Assembly: GCF_006757745.1 (NCBI RefSeq)
Contig: NZ_AP019740.1
Coordinates: 496,001-560,000, forward strand
Direction of reading: 5' to 3'
Length of the DNA stretch: 64,000 nt
Source: Acinetobacter radioresistens DSM 6976 = NBRC 102413 = CIP 103788
GTDB lineage: Bacteria; Pseudomonadota; Gammaproteobacteria; Pseudomonadales; Moraxellaceae
A program made the translations under genes and the position numbers. Below are positions 9,928 through 19,284 of the stretch, in pieces. Every line of letters begins with the position of its first letter. The first letter of the stretch is position 1. The notes beneath the pieces were generated by a model. It was not told the origin of the DNA. It ran no database searches and was given only the letters and a program-made list of their open reading frames with translations.

Positions 9928-10854
9928 ATGAATTTGGCTGATCGTGATGGTTTTATTTGGCAAGATGGACAACTGGTTGACTGGCGTGATGCAAAAATTC
10001 ACGTCCTGACTCATACTTTACACTATAGTATGGGCGTGTTTGAGGGCGTCCGGGCATATGAAACTCCACAAGGCACAGCCATTTTTCGTCTACAGGACCA
10101 CACCAAGCGCTTGTTAAACTCTGCAAAAATTTATCAGATGAAAGTTCCATTTGATCAGGCAACATTAGAGCAGGCGCAAATCGATGTGGTTCGTGAAAAT
10201 AAGCTGGCATCTTGCTATTTACGTCCATTAATCTGGATTGGTTCTGAAAAACTTGGTATTGCTGCAACCAATAATACGATTCATGCGGCAGTTGCAGCTT
10301 GGGGCTGGGGTGCTTACCTGGGTGAAGAGGCAATGGCTAAAGGTATTCGTGTAAAAACTTCTTCCTTTACTCACCATCATCCGAATGTGACCATGTGTAA
10401 GGCCAAGGCTTCGGGTAACTATACGCTGTCTATTCTTGCGCACCAAGAAGTAGCACATTCAGGCTATGATGAAGCTATGCTGATGGACCCGCAAGGCTAT
10501 GTATGTCAGGGTTCAGGGGAAAATGTTTTCCTAGTTAAGGATGGTGTGCTGCACACTCCGGATATTGCGGGTGGAGCATTGGATGGTATTACCCGTCAGA
10601 CCGTCATTACAATTGCTAAGGATTTAGGCTATGACGTGGTAGAACGTCGTATTACCCGTGATGAATTCTATATTGCTGATGAAGCATTCTTCACCGGTAC
10701 TGCAGCTGAAGTTACACCAATCCGTGAATATGATGACCGTGAGATTGGTTGTGGTGCACGTGGGCCAATCACTGAACAGATCCAGAGTACATTCTTTAAT
10801 GCAGTGCAGGGTAAAGATCCGAAATATGCACACTGGTTAACTTACGTAAAATAA
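9928..10854 (+). CDS. ilvE: Branched-chain amino acid aminotransferase
   Basis: IlvE is the PLP-dependent class IV transaminase that makes the last step to isoleucine, valine and leucine, with glutamate as amino donor. The 308 residues include the conserved MGVFEGVRAYET region, the PLP lysine in CKAKASGNY, ENVFLVKDG and TGTAAEVTPI. I start at the ATG on 9928 because GGAG (9916-9919) sits 8 bases upstream; a GTG at 9919 would overlap it. A hairpin terminator follows directly. It marks the left border of the outer-core sugar locus, the same position as in A. baumannii. Confidence 0.98.
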   Translation: MNLADRDGFIWQDGQLVDWRDAKIHVLTHTLHYSMGVFEGVRAYETPQGTAIFRLQDHTKRLLNSAKIYQMKVPFDQATLEQAQIDVVRENKLASCYLRPLIWIGSEKLGIAATNNTIHAAVAAWGWGAYLGEEAMAKGIRVKTSSFTHHHPNVTMCKAKASGNYTLSILAHQEVAHSGYDEAMLMDPQGYVCQGSGENVFLVKDGVLHTPDIAGGALDGITRQTVITIAKDLGYDVVERRITRDEFYIADEAFFTGTAAEVTPIREYDDREIGCGARGPITEQIQSTFFNAVQGKDPKYAHWLTYVK

Positions 10855-10871
10855 GTAAAGCCGATATGATT

Positions 10872-10903
10872 AAAAGGCGAAATTTTATTTCGCCTTTTTT
10901 TAT
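10872..10903 (+). terminator. Rho-independent terminator after ilvE
   Basis: AAAGGCGAAAT and ATTTCGCCTTT form an 11-bp stem around a TTT loop, followed by a T run. It separates ilvE from the outer-core locus. Confidence 0.9.
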
Positions 10904-10917
10904 TATGGAATTGGGTT

Positions 10918-11808
10918 ATGCATATTCTTTATGTTAGTGATGGAAAGGCGGGGCACCGTTCACAGGCGCTGGGACTTTACCGCGCTATAGAAAGGCAATC
11001 TGTGCATAAAGTCAGTTTTGAGGAAATTTCAATTGAACAGCTGCCATTAATCAGCTTATTTCTTTCTGTTCTCAAAAAACAATCTCCTTTTTTAAAACAG
11101 ACGCCTAATTATATTGTTGGGGTGGGAAGTCATACCCAGCTTCGAGTGCTGCTTTTAGGAAAAATTTACCCAAAAGCTAAAACTGTTATTTTAATGAAAC
11201 CTAATTATCCATATATATGGTTTGATTATGTAGTGGTGCCACAGCATGATGGGCTAGCTAAACGGAACAATATTATTCTCACTCAAGGTGCATTAAACCC
11301 AATTGTGAATGAACAACGACACCAGACGGATCGTATTTTGATTGCGCTGGGAGGCACATCAAAACGCCATCAGTGGAATGAACAGAAAGTTCTCACAGCC
11401 ATTCATGACATTGTAGAGTATAATCCGGCCTCTGAAATCATTCTAACGACTTCACGTCGAACACCAGCAGAGTTTATTGATATTTTAAGACAACAAAGTT
11501 TTGCCCAGCATTTACAAATATTTCCGGTTGAGCAAACACCTCAAGGCTGGATTTTTGAAGAGATGCAAAAAGCAGAAGCTGTATGGGTAACAGAAGATAG
11601 CGTTTCTATGGTTTTTGAAGCACTTACTGCGGGTTGTCGCGTAGGGGTCATAGCAATCGATCGGTTGAAAGACGATAGAATTACGCACTCGATTGATCAA
11701 ATGATAGAATCACAACTAATCTCACAGAATACTTGTGTCGTACAGTTACCACAACCTTATGCTTTTAAAGAAGCAGACCGTGTGGCAACATATCTTTTAG
11801 CGAAATAA
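10918..11808 (+). CDS. ELM1/GtrOC1-family putative glycosyltransferase (first copy)
   Basis: A 296-residue protein of the ELM1 family (DUF1022), recognisable from the N-terminal VSDGKAGHRSQALGLYRAI, the IVGVGSHTQ strand, ILIALGGTSKRHQWNE, TTSRRTP and the WVTEDSVSMVFEAL near the end. The fold is GT-B-like. In plants the name refers to mitochondrial fission, but the first gene of A. baumannii outer-core loci after ilvE is of this family, and a sugar-transferase role is the sensible reading here. No signal peptide is seen. It is the first gene of a tightly packed run, 14 bases ahead of the deacetylase. The acceptor and donor sugars are unknown. The second copy of the family lies about 1.8 kb downstream. 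Confidence 0.8.
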   Translation: MHILYVSDGKAGHRSQALGLYRAIERQSVHKVSFEEISIEQLPLISLFLSVLKKQSPFLKQTPNYIVGVGSHTQLRVLLLGKIYPKAKTVILMKPNYPYIWFDYVVVPQHDGLAKRNNIILTQGALNPIVNEQRHQTDRILIALGGTSKRHQWNEQKVLTAIHDIVEYNPASEIILTTSRRTPAEFIDILRQQSFAQHLQIFPVEQTPQGWIFEEMQKAEAVWVTEDSVSMVFEALTAGCRVGVIAIDRLKDDRITHSIDQMIESQLISQNTCVVQLPQPYAFKEADRVATYLLAK

Positions 11809-11821
11809 TGAGTTTGGCATT

Positions 11822-12631
11822 GTGATTTATATCCTGATTTTACTGGTTTTGCTTACCGTTTTATTTAGCTATAAGTATGCGTGGTGGAAGCCAGCAGTGG
11901 ATTGGAATCGACCACGTGTATTGATGTATCACATGGTACGAGACCATATTAATGGTGCCAAATTTAATAAGCTTCGGGTCAAGCCCGCTGAGTTTGAAAA
12001 GCAAGTTGCTTGGATGAAAGCGCAAGGCTTCCATTTTGTAACGATGCACGAATTGCAAGAGAACTGGGGAAATCACCCAGCCAAAACAGTTGCCATTACC
12101 TTTGATGATGGTTATTTAGACAACTTACAAAATGCTTATCCGATTTTAGAAAAATATCAGGCCAAGGCAACCATATATGTGGTGGTTGATCGTCATGATC
12201 GTGATTGGTCAACCTATAAAAAAGAACATCATAATAGTGGTGAACTCATGCGTGAAGCTAAGTTGAATGATGCTCAAGTCAAGCAACTGGCAGATAGCGA
12301 ACTGATCGAAATTGGTTCACATACGTTAACGCATGCTAATTTAAACAAACTGGATGATACGGATTGTTTAAAAGAACTAACTGATTCAAAGCAGTGGCTT
12401 GAACAACTGATAGAAAAGCCAGTAACCAGTTTTGCTTACCCATTTGGTATTTACTCAGACCGAGATGTTAAACTGGCAAAACAGTCAGGGTATAGCAATG
12501 CAGTGACCACAATCGAAGGCATTGATGATGAACAGCCGGACTTTATGCAACTACAACGTATTAAGATCAGCGGAAAAGATTCATTATTTGCCGTCAAGCT
12601 TCGTTTAAAACTTGGTACGCGTGAGGGCTAA
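11822..12631 (+). CDS. Polysaccharide deacetylase (NodB domain), membrane-anchored
   Basis: A 269-residue carbohydrate esterase family 4 protein that probably removes the N-acetyl group from an amino sugar of the outer core, as proposed for Pda in A. baumannii. One N-terminal membrane segment (residues 1-17) anchors it. The catalytic motifs are intact: TFDDGY (93-98, Asp95 and Asp96), the metal-binding HTLTH (167-171) and FAYPFG (204-209). The start is the GTG at 11822; no ATG lies before residue 35, and dropping those residues would remove the anchor. It lies between an ELM1-type transferase and a GT4 enzyme in one operon. Confidence 0.88.
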   Translation: MIYILILLVLLTVLFSYKYAWWKPAVDWNRPRVLMYHMVRDHINGAKFNKLRVKPAEFEKQVAWMKAQGFHFVTMHELQENWGNHPAKTVAITFDDGYLDNLQNAYPILEKYQAKATIYVVVDRHDRDWSTYKKEHHNSGELMREAKLNDAQVKQLADSELIEIGSHTLTHANLNKLDDTDCLKELTDSKQWLEQLIEKPVTSFAYPFGIYSDRDVKLAKQSGYSNAVTTIEGIDDEQPDFMQLQRIKISGKDSLFAVKLRLKLGTREG

Positions 12632-12633
12632 TC

Positions 12634-13617
12634 ATGAAAATTACGCTTGTGATGGCAAGTGATGAGGAAGGTGGCCTAGAAAAGCATGTACTTGAGCTGG
12701 CTGCTGGTTTATCACAAGCACATGAAGTTTCTTTAATTGCACATCAGAAATATCAAAGTCGGGTAGAAAGTTCGGTGAACTTTGTTGCTTTTGATATGAG
12801 TGGCAGTCGTTATAACCCGTGGACGAAATATCTGCTTAAAAAAACAATATTGGGGACAGAACCACAAGTGCTACATGCTCATGCTTCTAAAACGGCCAAA
12901 CTGTTGCAAGGCATGATTGCAGGTTTTAATTTCCCTTGTGTGGTGACTATCCATGGTGCAAAGAAAAAGATTGATTCTTACTTGGCATTTGATCATATCA
13001 TTTGTGTGAGTAAGCGACTCGCGCAGATTGTGGGGCAGCCGGAAAAACTCAGTGTGGTCTATAATGGTATTTCTTTGAATATGCCTGCTCAATCATTTGT
13101 AAAAAATAGAAAATTTATTGCCATTGGACGTTTAAATGAAGTGAAAGGTTTTGATCTTTTACTGGCTGCTTGGCGGAACATTTCACACCAATTAACTATT
13201 GTTGGTGATGGTGAAGAACGAAAGAAGTTAGAGCAATTGATTCAAGAGTACCAATTAGCTGATCGGGTTCACTTGTATGGGTATAGCGACAATATTCACC
13301 CATTGATTATAGACCATGAGGCTTTGATTGTGTCTTCCTTGCGTGAAGGGGGCCCGTATACACTTGCTGAAAGTTTATTGCTTCAACGTCCTGTGTTAGG
13401 GACTGATGTCGGAATGATGGCTGAGTTTATTCCTGTTGAGTTTCTATGTGAACCAAATAATATTGAAGCATTGCAACAAGTGATTCAAAACTATTTGGAT
13501 GTGGTAGCCCCTGAAGCAAGTTTTAAACAGGCTTATGCCTTGGCACAAGAACAATTGACTTTTACAAAAATGATCGATAATACGGTCAAAGTCTATCAAT
13601 CATTGCTTTCAGCATAG
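12634..13617 (+). CDS. Glycosyltransferase family 4 (GT-B fold)
   Basis: The 327-residue protein shows the GT4 pattern: N-terminal EEGGLEKHVLELAAGL, the mid-domain AIGRLNEVKGFDLLLAAW, VGDGEERKKLEQL, and the EX7E-type SSLREGGPYTLAESLLLQRP motif that binds the nucleotide sugar. No membrane segment is visible, so it works at the cytoplasmic face. The ATG follows GAGGG and sits 2 bases after the deacetylase stop, which points to translational coupling. The donor sugar cannot be told from sequence. It is likely one of the stepwise transferases that build the lipooligosaccharide outer core. Confidence 0.88.
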   Translation: MKITLVMASDEEGGLEKHVLELAAGLSQAHEVSLIAHQKYQSRVESSVNFVAFDMSGSRYNPWTKYLLKKTILGTEPQVLHAHASKTAKLLQGMIAGFNFPCVVTIHGAKKKIDSYLAFDHIICVSKRLAQIVGQPEKLSVVYNGISLNMPAQSFVKNRKFIAIGRLNEVKGFDLLLAAWRNISHQLTIVGDGEERKKLEQLIQEYQLADRVHLYGYSDNIHPLIIDHEALIVSSLREGGPYTLAESLLLQRPVLGTDVGMMAEFIPVEFLCEPNNIEALQQVIQNYLDVVAPEASFKQAYALAQEQLTFTKMIDNTVKVYQSLLSA

Positions 13618-13629
13618 GATGATGGATTG

Positions 13630-14673
13630 ATGACACAACAAAAACCTTTCATCCTAGCGTTGACCGATGGTAAAGCAGGCCATGAAACTCAAACACAAGG
13701 AATAGTTCAGCTACTGAATCAACAACAAGATTATCAGGTGGAATGGGTTCAATTAAATCTACCTAAAAAATGGTTGTATCGTGTTCTCAAGTTATTGATC
13801 AAGTTTTCAATAAATACAGAGTGGTTACGTTATTTTCTTGACTCCCAAACCCTAAGTGCATTAGAGCAGAAACAGGTTGCTTATATTGTATCGGCAGGGG
13901 GAAACACTCTACTTGCCAATCTACTGCTCAAACAACATTTGCTCAAAGATCAGCCTGTAAAAAATCTGGTCGCAAGTTCATTACGGGGGATTCGTGCTGA
14001 CTTGTTTGATGTGGTATTTACCATTCATGAGCAACAAGCCGTATTGCCTCATTATTTTTATTATCCAATTGCACCGAATAAAATGAGTGCTTTACCTCTA
14101 ACACGTGAGCGGGCGCGGGAACATTTGGGTATTCAAAATGCTGAGCAAACGATTGCAATTTTGATTGGTGCTGACACTAAAACAGTAAAAATTGGTGAAG
14201 CGGCACAATGGGCAACTGTTTTACAGCAGGTTCGAAAGCAATATCCTACAGCGAGATTGCTACTGACAACATCACGAAGAACACCGATTACTTTTGAAAA
14301 AGAATTACAGCAGCTTGCTGAGCAGTACGGCATTTTTCAGCCTCATGACCAGTTAACATGGGTAGCACAAGGCCAAAGCTGTGATATCAAAGATTATATT
14401 AAAGCAGCTGACTGGATTCTAACGAGTCCGGACTCGACTTCGATGGTGGCAGAAGTGGTCATGTCAGGAAGTAAGTTGCTGGTACTTTATGATGAGCAGT
14501 CCATGCAGGATGAACAGATTAAGCACCAATTAAAGTTTTTAGCACAGCAACATTGGCTATATTTATTAACTGTTTCAGATTCTTATCAAATCTCTCAGGT
14601 TGTTCAAGAGTTAGAGATGCAAGATCATACCAGCGAAATAACTCGGAAGTTAAATCGGGTTTTGGACAAATAA
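13630..14673 (+). CDS. ELM1/GtrOC1-family putative glycosyltransferase (second copy)
   Basis: A 347-residue ELM1-family protein, paralogous to the gene at 10918. It shares LTDGKAGHETQTQGI with the other copy's VSDGKAGHRSQALGL, then the IVSAGGNTLLANLLL strand, AILIGADTKTVKIGE, TTSRRTP, and WILTSPDSTSMVAEVVMSG. The copies are clearly diverged, so this is an old duplication or two separate acquisitions rather than a recent repeat. I choose the ATG at 13630 over a TTG one codon earlier. It overlaps no neighbour and starts 12 bases after the GT4 gene. Its role is probably a second transfer step in the same core; the substrate is unknown. Confidence 0.78.
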   Translation: MTQQKPFILALTDGKAGHETQTQGIVQLLNQQQDYQVEWVQLNLPKKWLYRVLKLLIKFSINTEWLRYFLDSQTLSALEQKQVAYIVSAGGNTLLANLLLKQHLLKDQPVKNLVASSLRGIRADLFDVVFTIHEQQAVLPHYFYYPIAPNKMSALPLTRERAREHLGIQNAEQTIAILIGADTKTVKIGEAAQWATVLQQVRKQYPTARLLLTTSRRTPITFEKELQQLAEQYGIFQPHDQLTWVAQGQSCDIKDYIKAADWILTSPDSTSMVAEVVMSGSKLLVLYDEQSMQDEQIKHQLKFLAQQHWLYLLTVSDSYQISQVVQELEMQDHTSEITRKLNRVLDK

Positions 14674-14808
14674 GTTTAGCTAAGTATTTATATTTTATTT
14701 TTTGTAATAATGGTCAAACTGCGTAGGGCTTTCTGAGGTTAACGCTAAATTAAATAGGAAATAGGTGATAAAATCCGTGACTAAGAAAATGGAGTTACAT
14801 GATTTATT

Positions 14809-15876
14809 ATGAAGTTCTTGGTTACTGGTGGTGCAGGTTTTATTGGTTCGGCGGTGGTTCGTCATATTGTTCAAAATACTGAACATGAAGTATTAAATGT
14901 CGATAAGCTCACTTATGCGGGAAATCTAGAGTCTTTAAGCTCTGTTGCCGATCACCCACGTTATCAGTTTTCTCAGACCGATATTTGTGACCGTACAGCT
15001 TTAGATGAATTATTTAAAAGTTTTCAACCTGATGTAGTGATGCATCTTGCTGCTGAATCGCACGTAGATCGTTCAATTTCAGGACCTTATGCTTTTATTG
15101 AGACCAACATTATTGGTACATACCAAATGTTGGAAGCAAGCCGTACTTATTGGTTAACCCTTGATGGTTCAAAAAAGGAAACATTCCGCTTCCATCATAT
15201 TTCAACCGATGAAGTCTATGGTGATTTAGAAGGTACAACCGACCTATTTACCGAAACAACATCGTATTCACCAAGTTCACCATATTCTGCAAGCAAAGCC
15301 AGCTCAGACCATTTAGTCCGTGCATGGAACCGTACTTATGGTTTACCGGTGTTGGTGACCAACTGTTCAAATAACTATGGGCCATTTCATTTCCCGGAAA
15401 AATTGATTCCGCTTATGATTTTAAATGCTTTGCAAGCCAAGCCACTCCCTGTATATGGCAATGGTCAGCAAATTCGTGACTGGTTATTTGTAGAAGACCA
15501 TGCACGAGCACTCTTTACTGTTGCAACGCAAGGTGTGGTTGGGGAAACTTATAATATTGGCGGTCACAATGAAAAAGCCAATATCGAAGTTGTTCATGCG
15601 ATTTGCACATTACTTGAAGAATTGGCACCGAATAAGCCGGAAGGTGTAGCACAGTACAAAGATTTAATTACCTATGTCAAAGATCGCCCAGGTCACGATG
15701 TGCGCTATGCAATTGATGCGACAAAAATTAAAAATGACTTAGGCTGGGTTCCGCAAGAATCGTTTGAGACGGGCCTGCGTAAAACCGTTGAATGGTATTT
15801 AAGTAATACTGAATGGGTTGCACACGTTCAAAGTGGCGAATATCAGTCTTGGTTAAACAAGCAATATCAAGGATAA
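14809..15876 (+). CDS. rmlB: dTDP-glucose 4,6-dehydratase
   Basis: RmlB converts dTDP-glucose to dTDP-4-keto-6-deoxyglucose, step two of dTDP-L-rhamnose synthesis. The 355-residue extended short-chain dehydrogenase has the NAD motif [10 protein letters not shown] at the N-terminus, [12 protein letters not shown], the catalytic [22 protein letters not shown] and [12 protein letters not shown]. All key residues are present and the length is standard. It opens a compact rmlB-rmlD-rmlA-rmlC run. A gap of 135 bases separates it from the ELM1 gene, enough for its own promoter. GGAG (14791-14794) is a little far (14 bases) from the ATG. Confidence 0.97.
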   Translation: MKFLVTGGAGFIGSAVVRHIVQNTEHEVLNVDKLTYAGNLESLSSVADHPRYQFSQTDICDRTALDELFKSFQPDVVMHLAAESHVDRSISGPYAFIETNIIGTYQMLEASRTYWLTLDGSKKETFRFHHISTDEVYGDLEGTTDLFTETTSYSPSSPYSASKASSDHLVRAWNRTYGLPVLVTNCSNNYGPFHFPEKLIPLMILNALQAKPLPVYGNGQQIRDWLFVEDHARALFTVATQGVVGETYNIGGHNEKANIEVVHAICTLLEELAPNKPEGVAQYKDLITYVKDRPGHDVRYAIDATKIKNDLGWVPQESFETGLRKTVEWYLSNTEWVAHVQSGEYQSWLNKQYQG

Positions 15877-15878
15877 CT

Positions 15879-16772
15879 ATGAAGATCTTATTGCTTGGAA
15901 AAAATGGACAAGTTGGGTGGGAGCTACAGCGAGCGCTTGCTCCTTTGGGCGAGGTAGTTGCATTAGACCGTCATGGTTTAAATGGTCTATCTGGCGATAT
16001 GACTCAACCATCGGCAATTTTTGACACGATTGTGGCGCTAAAACCCGATGTAGTCGTTAATGCTTCTGCTTATACAGCTGTTGATTTGGCTGAAACTGAG
16101 CAGGATTCGGCTGATCTTGTGAATCATCAAACTGTAAAGGCTATAGCCGATGCATGTTTGCAAATTAAAGCTTTATTTGTGCATTACTCTACCGATTATG
16201 TTTTTGACGGGGCAGGTGAAACAGCTTTTGTTGAAACAGATGCAATTGCACCATTAAATGTCTATGGTAAAACCAAGGCATTAGGCGAACAGGCAATTGT
16301 TGAGAGTGGCTGTCAGCATCTAATTTTCAGAACATCATGGGTCTATGCAAGTAAAGGAAAAAACTTCTTGAAAACGATGTTGAACTTGGCTCAGCAACGT
16401 GAAGAGTTGTCGATTATTGATGATCAGATTGGTGCTCCAACTTCTGCTGAGCTAATTGCTGATATTACCGCACATGCTATTCCTCAAGTCGTAGCCGATG
16501 TGAGTAAAGCTGGTGTCTATCATTTGGTGGCGAGTGGTGAAACATCATGGTTTGGCTACGCAAGTTATGTATTTGAGCAAGCACGGTCATTAGGACAGGC
16601 GCTGATTGTACAAAAGGTTAATCCAATTCCAACAAAGGCTTACCCAACACCAGCAACCAGACCACACAATTCAAGATTGAACAACCAAAAAATACAGCAT
16701 GTTTTTAAACTCTGTCTACCTAACTGGCAAGATGGTGTAAAGCGAACCATAGTGGAGCTATTAAATAAATGA
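15879..16772 (+). CDS. rmlD: dTDP-4-dehydrorhamnose reductase
   Basis: RmlD reduces dTDP-4-keto-L-rhamnose to dTDP-L-rhamnose with NAD(P)H, the last step of the pathway. The 297 residues start [20 protein letters not shown], the typical reductase nucleotide-binding opening, and include YSTDYVFDG, the YGKTK catalytic motif, and [14 protein letters not shown]. The ATG at 15879 lies 2 bases after the rmlB stop; the longer frame starting at 15813 overlaps rmlB and lacks support. The stop overlaps the rmlA start in ATGA form, so the two are translationally coupled. Confidence 0.97.
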   Translation: MKILLLGKNGQVGWELQRALAPLGEVVALDRHGLNGLSGDMTQPSAIFDTIVALKPDVVVNASAYTAVDLAETEQDSADLVNHQTVKAIADACLQIKALFVHYSTDYVFDGAGETAFVETDAIAPLNVYGKTKALGEQAIVESGCQHLIFRTSWVYASKGKNFLKTMLNLAQQREELSIIDDQIGAPTSAELIADITAHAIPQVVADVSKAGVYHLVASGETSWFGYASYVFEQARSLGQALIVQKVNPIPTKAYPTPATRPHNSRLNNQKIQHVFKLCLPNWQDGVKRTIVELLNK

Positions 16773-17659
16773 GTCTCAAACGTAAAGGTATTATTTTAGC
16801 GGGTGGTTCAGGTACACGCTTACATCCAATTACCAAAGGTGTATCGAAACAGCTTTTGCCAATTTACGATAAACCAATGGTTTACTATCCATTGTCTGTA
16901 TTGATGCTTGCCGGTATTCGTGAAGTCTTATTGATTTCGACACCAGAAGATTTACCCCAATATGAAAAACTGCTCGGTGATGGTTCTCAATTTGGTATTG
17001 AACTTACTTATAAAGTACAACCTTCTCCAGATGGTTTGGCACAGGCATTTTTAATTGGTGAAGAGTTTATTGGTCAAGATAATGTTTGTTTGATCTTGGG
17101 TGACAATATTTACTATGGTCAAAGTTTTGGCAAACAATTAGAAGCTGCGAGTAATCGAGAGCATGGTGCAACAGTATTTGGTTACCATGTGACAGACCCA
17201 GAGCGTTTTGGTGTTGTCGAGTTTGACCCAACTGGAAAAGTTCTCAGCATTGAAGAAAAACCATTAAAGCCAAAATCACCTTATGCCGTGACGGGTTTGT
17301 ACTTCTATGACAATCGTGTTGTAGAGTTTGCTAAACAAGTGAAGCCATCTGCACGTGGCGAACTTGAAATTACTGACATCAATAATGCATATCTGAAAGA
17401 TGGTTCATTGAATGTGGAGCTTTTAGGGCGAGGGTTTGCATGGTTGGATACGGGCACGCATGAATCGCTTTTAGAAGCAGGTCACTTTATCTATACTGTA
17501 GAAAAGCGTCAGTCATTAAAAGTCGCATGTTTAGAGGAAATTGGTTTCAATCAAGGTTGGATTAGCAAAGAGAAACTTTTAGAAAGTGCTGAAGCTTTGA
17601 AAAAAACAGAATATGGTCAATATTTGAAAAAAATCTGGGAAGAGTCAAATGCAGGTTGA
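16769..17659 (+). CDS. rmlA: Glucose-1-phosphate thymidylyltransferase
   Basis: RmlA makes dTDP-glucose from glucose-1-phosphate and dTTP, the first and usually feedback-controlled step of the rhamnose pathway. The 296-residue nucleotidyltransferase shows [46 protein letters not shown], the VIEEKP-type [10 protein letters not shown], and [13 protein letters not shown]. Length and motifs are standard. It overlaps rmlD by 4 bases and rmlC by 11 bases, as expected of a tight operon. Confidence 0.98.
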   Translation: MSLKRKGIILAGGSGTRLHPITKGVSKQLLPIYDKPMVYYPLSVLMLAGIREVLLISTPEDLPQYEKLLGDGSQFGIELTYKVQPSPDGLAQAFLIGEEFIGQDNVCLILGDNIYYGQSFGKQLEAASNREHGATVFGYHVTDPERFGVVEFDPTGKVLSIEEKPLKPKSPYAVTGLYFYDNRVVEFAKQVKPSARGELEITDINNAYLKDGSLNVELLGRGFAWLDTGTHESLLEAGHFIYTVEKRQSLKVACLEEIGFNQGWISKEKLLESAEALKKTEYGQYLKKIWEESNAG

Positions 17660-18200
17660 AACGACTAAAATAGAAGGGCTTTTGATTCTACATCCAAATG
17701 TATTTGGTGATGATCGCGGCTGGTTTATGGAAAGCTTTAATCAGCAACGTTTTGCACAAGCACTTGAACAATTAAACTTGCCTGTTCCAACTTTTGTACA
17801 AGATAACCATTCATTGTCTCAAAAGAGTGTGTTACGTGGGTTGCATTATCAAAATGCACCTTATGCGCAAGGAAAACTGGTACGTGTTGTACAAGGTCGT
17901 GTTTGGGATGTTGCGGTAGATATTCGACCTGACTCAAAAACTTATGGTGAATGGGTTGGTGTTGAACTGAGTGCAGAAAATAAAACCATGTTTTGGATAC
18001 CGGAAGGTTTTGCTCATGGCTTTATCGCACTTGAAGACAATACCCAGTTTTTGTACAAAACCACCAATTACTACAATAAAGAAAGTGAAGGCGCTATTAT
18101 TTGGAATGATCCAACACTAGCGATTAACTGGCCTCTTGATGAGGTTGGTGAGGTGTTGGTGAGTGATAAAGATCAGATTGCAGATGCATTTAAAGCATAA
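17649..18200 (+). CDS. rmlC: dTDP-4-dehydrorhamnose 3,5-epimerase
   Basis: RmlC epimerises carbons 3 and 5 of dTDP-4-keto-6-deoxyglucose. The 183-residue cupin has [29 protein letters not shown] (with the catalytic His), [27 protein letters not shown], and [13 protein letters not shown]. It overlaps rmlA by 11 bases and ends just before a strong terminator. With rmlB, rmlD and rmlA it makes a complete dTDP-L-rhamnose pathway, so at least one transferase in this locus probably adds rhamnose. Confidence 0.97.
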   Translation: MQVETTKIEGLLILHPNVFGDDRGWFMESFNQQRFAQALEQLNLPVPTFVQDNHSLSQKSVLRGLHYQNAPYAQGKLVRVVQGRVWDVAVDIRPDSKTYGEWVGVELSAENKTMFWIPEGFAHGFIALEDNTQFLYKTTNYYNKESEGAIIWNDPTLAINWPLDEVGEVLVSDKDQIADAFKA

Positions 18201-18229
18201 AAAAAGAGGAGTTTATCTCCTCTTTTTTT
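18201..18229 (+). terminator. Bidirectional terminator between rmlC and the convergent GT2 gene
   Basis: AAAAGAGGAG and the complementary CTCCTCTTTT form a stem with a short TTTAT loop and a T run on the plus strand and an A run on the other side. It can stop both converging operons. Its right edge overlaps the stop codon of the GT2 gene. Confidence 0.88.
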
Positions 18230-19247
18230 ATCGAGGCTGTTTCAATATTATTTTATATGGTGCGACTAAACAGGTTGATAAAATGAACTGAATAAGTAAT
18301 TTGAGTATGTAAAAAGGGACAACATAAAAAGGTAGAGTCTGTAGTGCAGTGATACTCGTTGGAATAATTCGATCATAATAGCGACGACGAATTGCCAAAG
18401 AAGCATTTTTTCTCAATTCTTTAGATAAGCTCTGCTGGTTAATACAGTAAGCCTTTTTGGCTTCTGGATGTGTCTTGGAATAGTCTTTTAAGAATTGAGA
18501 CATGCTTTGGCGGAGCAAAATCACTTGCCGTCTTACTTCAAAATGATCTTTTTTCTTTTTGGCTTGGGCAATAACACTGGTGTCATGGTAGCGGAAATAA
18601 TTTAAACACTCATGCGTAAAGAAGATGTCACCTTGCGATACGATTTTTGCCCAAATTTCCCAATCACCAATAAAGCGTAGACTTGGATTAGCTCCACCTA
18701 CATCGAAATAAGTCTGTTTTTTAAAAATGACACCACTGGCATTTGGAATGGTGTTTTGAGCATTTAAAAATCTTTCGATATATTCGAGACCATTCATTTC
18801 AAAATCATTTTCAAATAATTTTGAATCAACTTGATCAGTAAAATCTTTCCATGAACCCGTGACTTCACCTTGTGCATTCATTCGATGAGATTGGCTGTAG
18901 GCAAGAACAAGCTTAGGATTTTTTTCAAAATGAGGGACTAATTTTTCCAAAAATTGTAAGTCGGCAACATCATCAGACTCTGCAATCCAGATCAGATCGC
19001 CTTTTGCTAGATGCATGCCTTTGTTCCATTGGCAAAATGTTGAGCCTGAATTTTGTTCATTGATGATGCAATGTGAAACTTTCGGATGGCTTTTGTATTT
19101 CGCTAAAATTTCGGCACTATGATCGGGTGATAGATCATCTAAAAGAATCACTTCAAATTGCGAATAGCTTTGGTTAAGAATGCTCTCAATTCTGTCTTCT
19201 AAATATTGGTCATGGTTATAACTTGGAACAATAACACTAACAAACAC
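18228..19247 (-). CDS. Glycosyltransferase family 2 (GT-A fold)
   Basis: The 339-residue protein starts with the GT2 signature VSVIVPSYNHDQYLEDRIESIL, then the nucleotide-binding VILLDDLSPD, and the DXD-type ESDD in IWIAESDDVADLQFLEKL. Later IGDWEIWAKIV and YFRYHDTSVI are usual for this family. The last 40 residues are hydrophobic (FYVVPFYILKLLIQFILSTCLV), suggesting contact with the inner membrane. It is on the opposite strand to rmlBDAC and upstream of their shared terminator. It is 37 bases downstream of the CgeB-like gene. Donor and acceptor are unknown; rhamnose is a fair guess, not shown by sequence. Confidence 0.88.
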   Translation of the reverse strand: MFVSVIVPSYNHDQYLEDRIESILNQSYSQFEVILLDDLSPDHSAEILAKYKSHPKVSHCIINEQNSGSTFCQWNKGMHLAKGDLIWIAESDDVADLQFLEKLVPHFEKNPKLVLAYSQSHRMNAQGEVTGSWKDFTDQVDSKLFENDFEMNGLEYIERFLNAQNTIPNASGVIFKKQTYFDVGGANPSLRFIGDWEIWAKIVSQGDIFFTHECLNYFRYHDTSVIAQAKKKKDHFEVRRQVILLRQSMSQFLKDYSKTHPEAKKAYCINQQSLSKELRKNASLAIRRRYYDRIIPTSITALQTLPFYVVPFYILKLLIQFILSTCLVAPYKIILKQPR

Positions 19248-19284
19248 GTGAGGGTGGCCTATACAAAATTAAAAAAGCTAAAAC

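Noticed and set aside
10918..14673. Annotating the two ELM1 proteins as mitochondrial fission factors
   Set aside because: The name comes from a plant homologue. In a bacterial sugar locus the transferase reading is better supported.
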